From NCBI GenBank assembly GCA_016758965.1, contig JAEPRB010000297.1:1-43760 (forward strand): DNA of 43,760 nucleotides, read 5' to 3'. Positions 43,587-43,760 of the stretch are shown here, one piece after another (the stretch's first letter is position 1; every line of letters begins with the position of its first letter). This DNA comes from Circinella minor (Eukaryota; Mucoromycota; Mucoromycetes; Mucorales; Lichtheimiaceae). Under the pieces are notes generated by a model. That model was not told the origin of the DNA and ran no database searches. It was given only the letters and a program-made list of their open reading frames with translations. A program made the position numbers and the translations under genes.

Positions 43587-43760
43587 TTCAATGATTTAAG
43601 AATGGTTTTTTTTTTTTAAAAAAAATGTAGATGTAAATGTGATCTGGAATTAGAATCAGCGAAAAAAAAAACAGAAACATTCAAACTCTTTAATATATTA
43701 CAGTTACACAAACGTTTATCCCATGGCATTATAAATGTATGTGTCAAATAGTTTTATACG
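43587..43760. other. Upstream region of the MULE gene
   Basis: A T/A run (43600-43625) and AT-rich sequence, presumably the promoter of the gene at 43586; no motif I can defend. Confidence 0.4.

Overview
The window looks like a repeat-dense part of the nuclear genome of an early-diverging (Mucoromycota-type) fungus. It is AT-rich, with short GT..AG introns (49-155 bp where uninterrupted). Almost every recognisable gene belongs to a transposable element: Tc1/mariner, Mutator-like (MULE), hAT, CACTA (tnp2 type), Merlin/IS1595-like and Ty3/Gypsy. The lineage is inferred from this mix and from the protein families, not proven. No tRNA, rRNA, CRISPR array or clear housekeeping gene was seen.

Layout. 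1-1972 (-): a DUF6729-like, RNase H-fold gene running off the left edge, split by a 385-bp Mutator-type MITE with a 9-bp target duplication. 2150-2415: relic Tc1 terminal repeat. 2660-5617 (+): four-exon MULE transposase with a SWIM zinc finger and one stop. 5618-6961: low-complexity and tandem-repeat DNA. 6962-14182: a TA-flanked 7.2-kb Tc1-like element with identical 382-bp terminal inverted repeats, an outward-facing transposase gene in each arm (both defective), and an interior with four small helix-turn-helix (HTH) genes and many copies of a GTTCCGTGTAAC-like dyad. 14432-16072 and 16316-17958: two further Tc1-like elements with exact TA duplications. 18068-29102 (+): a GCM-type zinc finger MULE whose first recognised intron holds a complete 7.5-kb Gypsy element (18394-25913, 5-bp duplication ATCAT), and whose third exon is split by a 1156-bp insertion carrying a coiled-coil gene. 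29459-31556: a lysine/glutamate-rich gene and an OTU protease-like gene. 32895-34295 (-): very AT-rich Merlin/IS1595-like transposase. 34879-37165 (+): CACTA tnp2 relic. 37888-39956 (-): hAT transposase with two stops. 41124-43586 (-): an undamaged four-exon MULE transposase of 714 residues.

Two architectures stand out. The first is the 7.2-kb Tc1-like element, built as a large inverted repeat around four orphan HTH genes that resemble transposase DNA-binding domains. The second is the Gypsy element, which carries an antisense, probably spliced zinc-cysteine gene between its chromodomain and 3' LTR and has a canonical -1 slippery heptamer at the end of gag. Nearly all in-frame stops in the damaged genes can be explained by one C-to-T or G-to-A change in a conserved Trp, Gln or Arg codon. 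This suggests a deamination or RIP-like process acting on repeats, and makes the undamaged MULE at the right edge notable.

All gene models come from reading frames, splice signals and remembered family motifs. No database search was possible.
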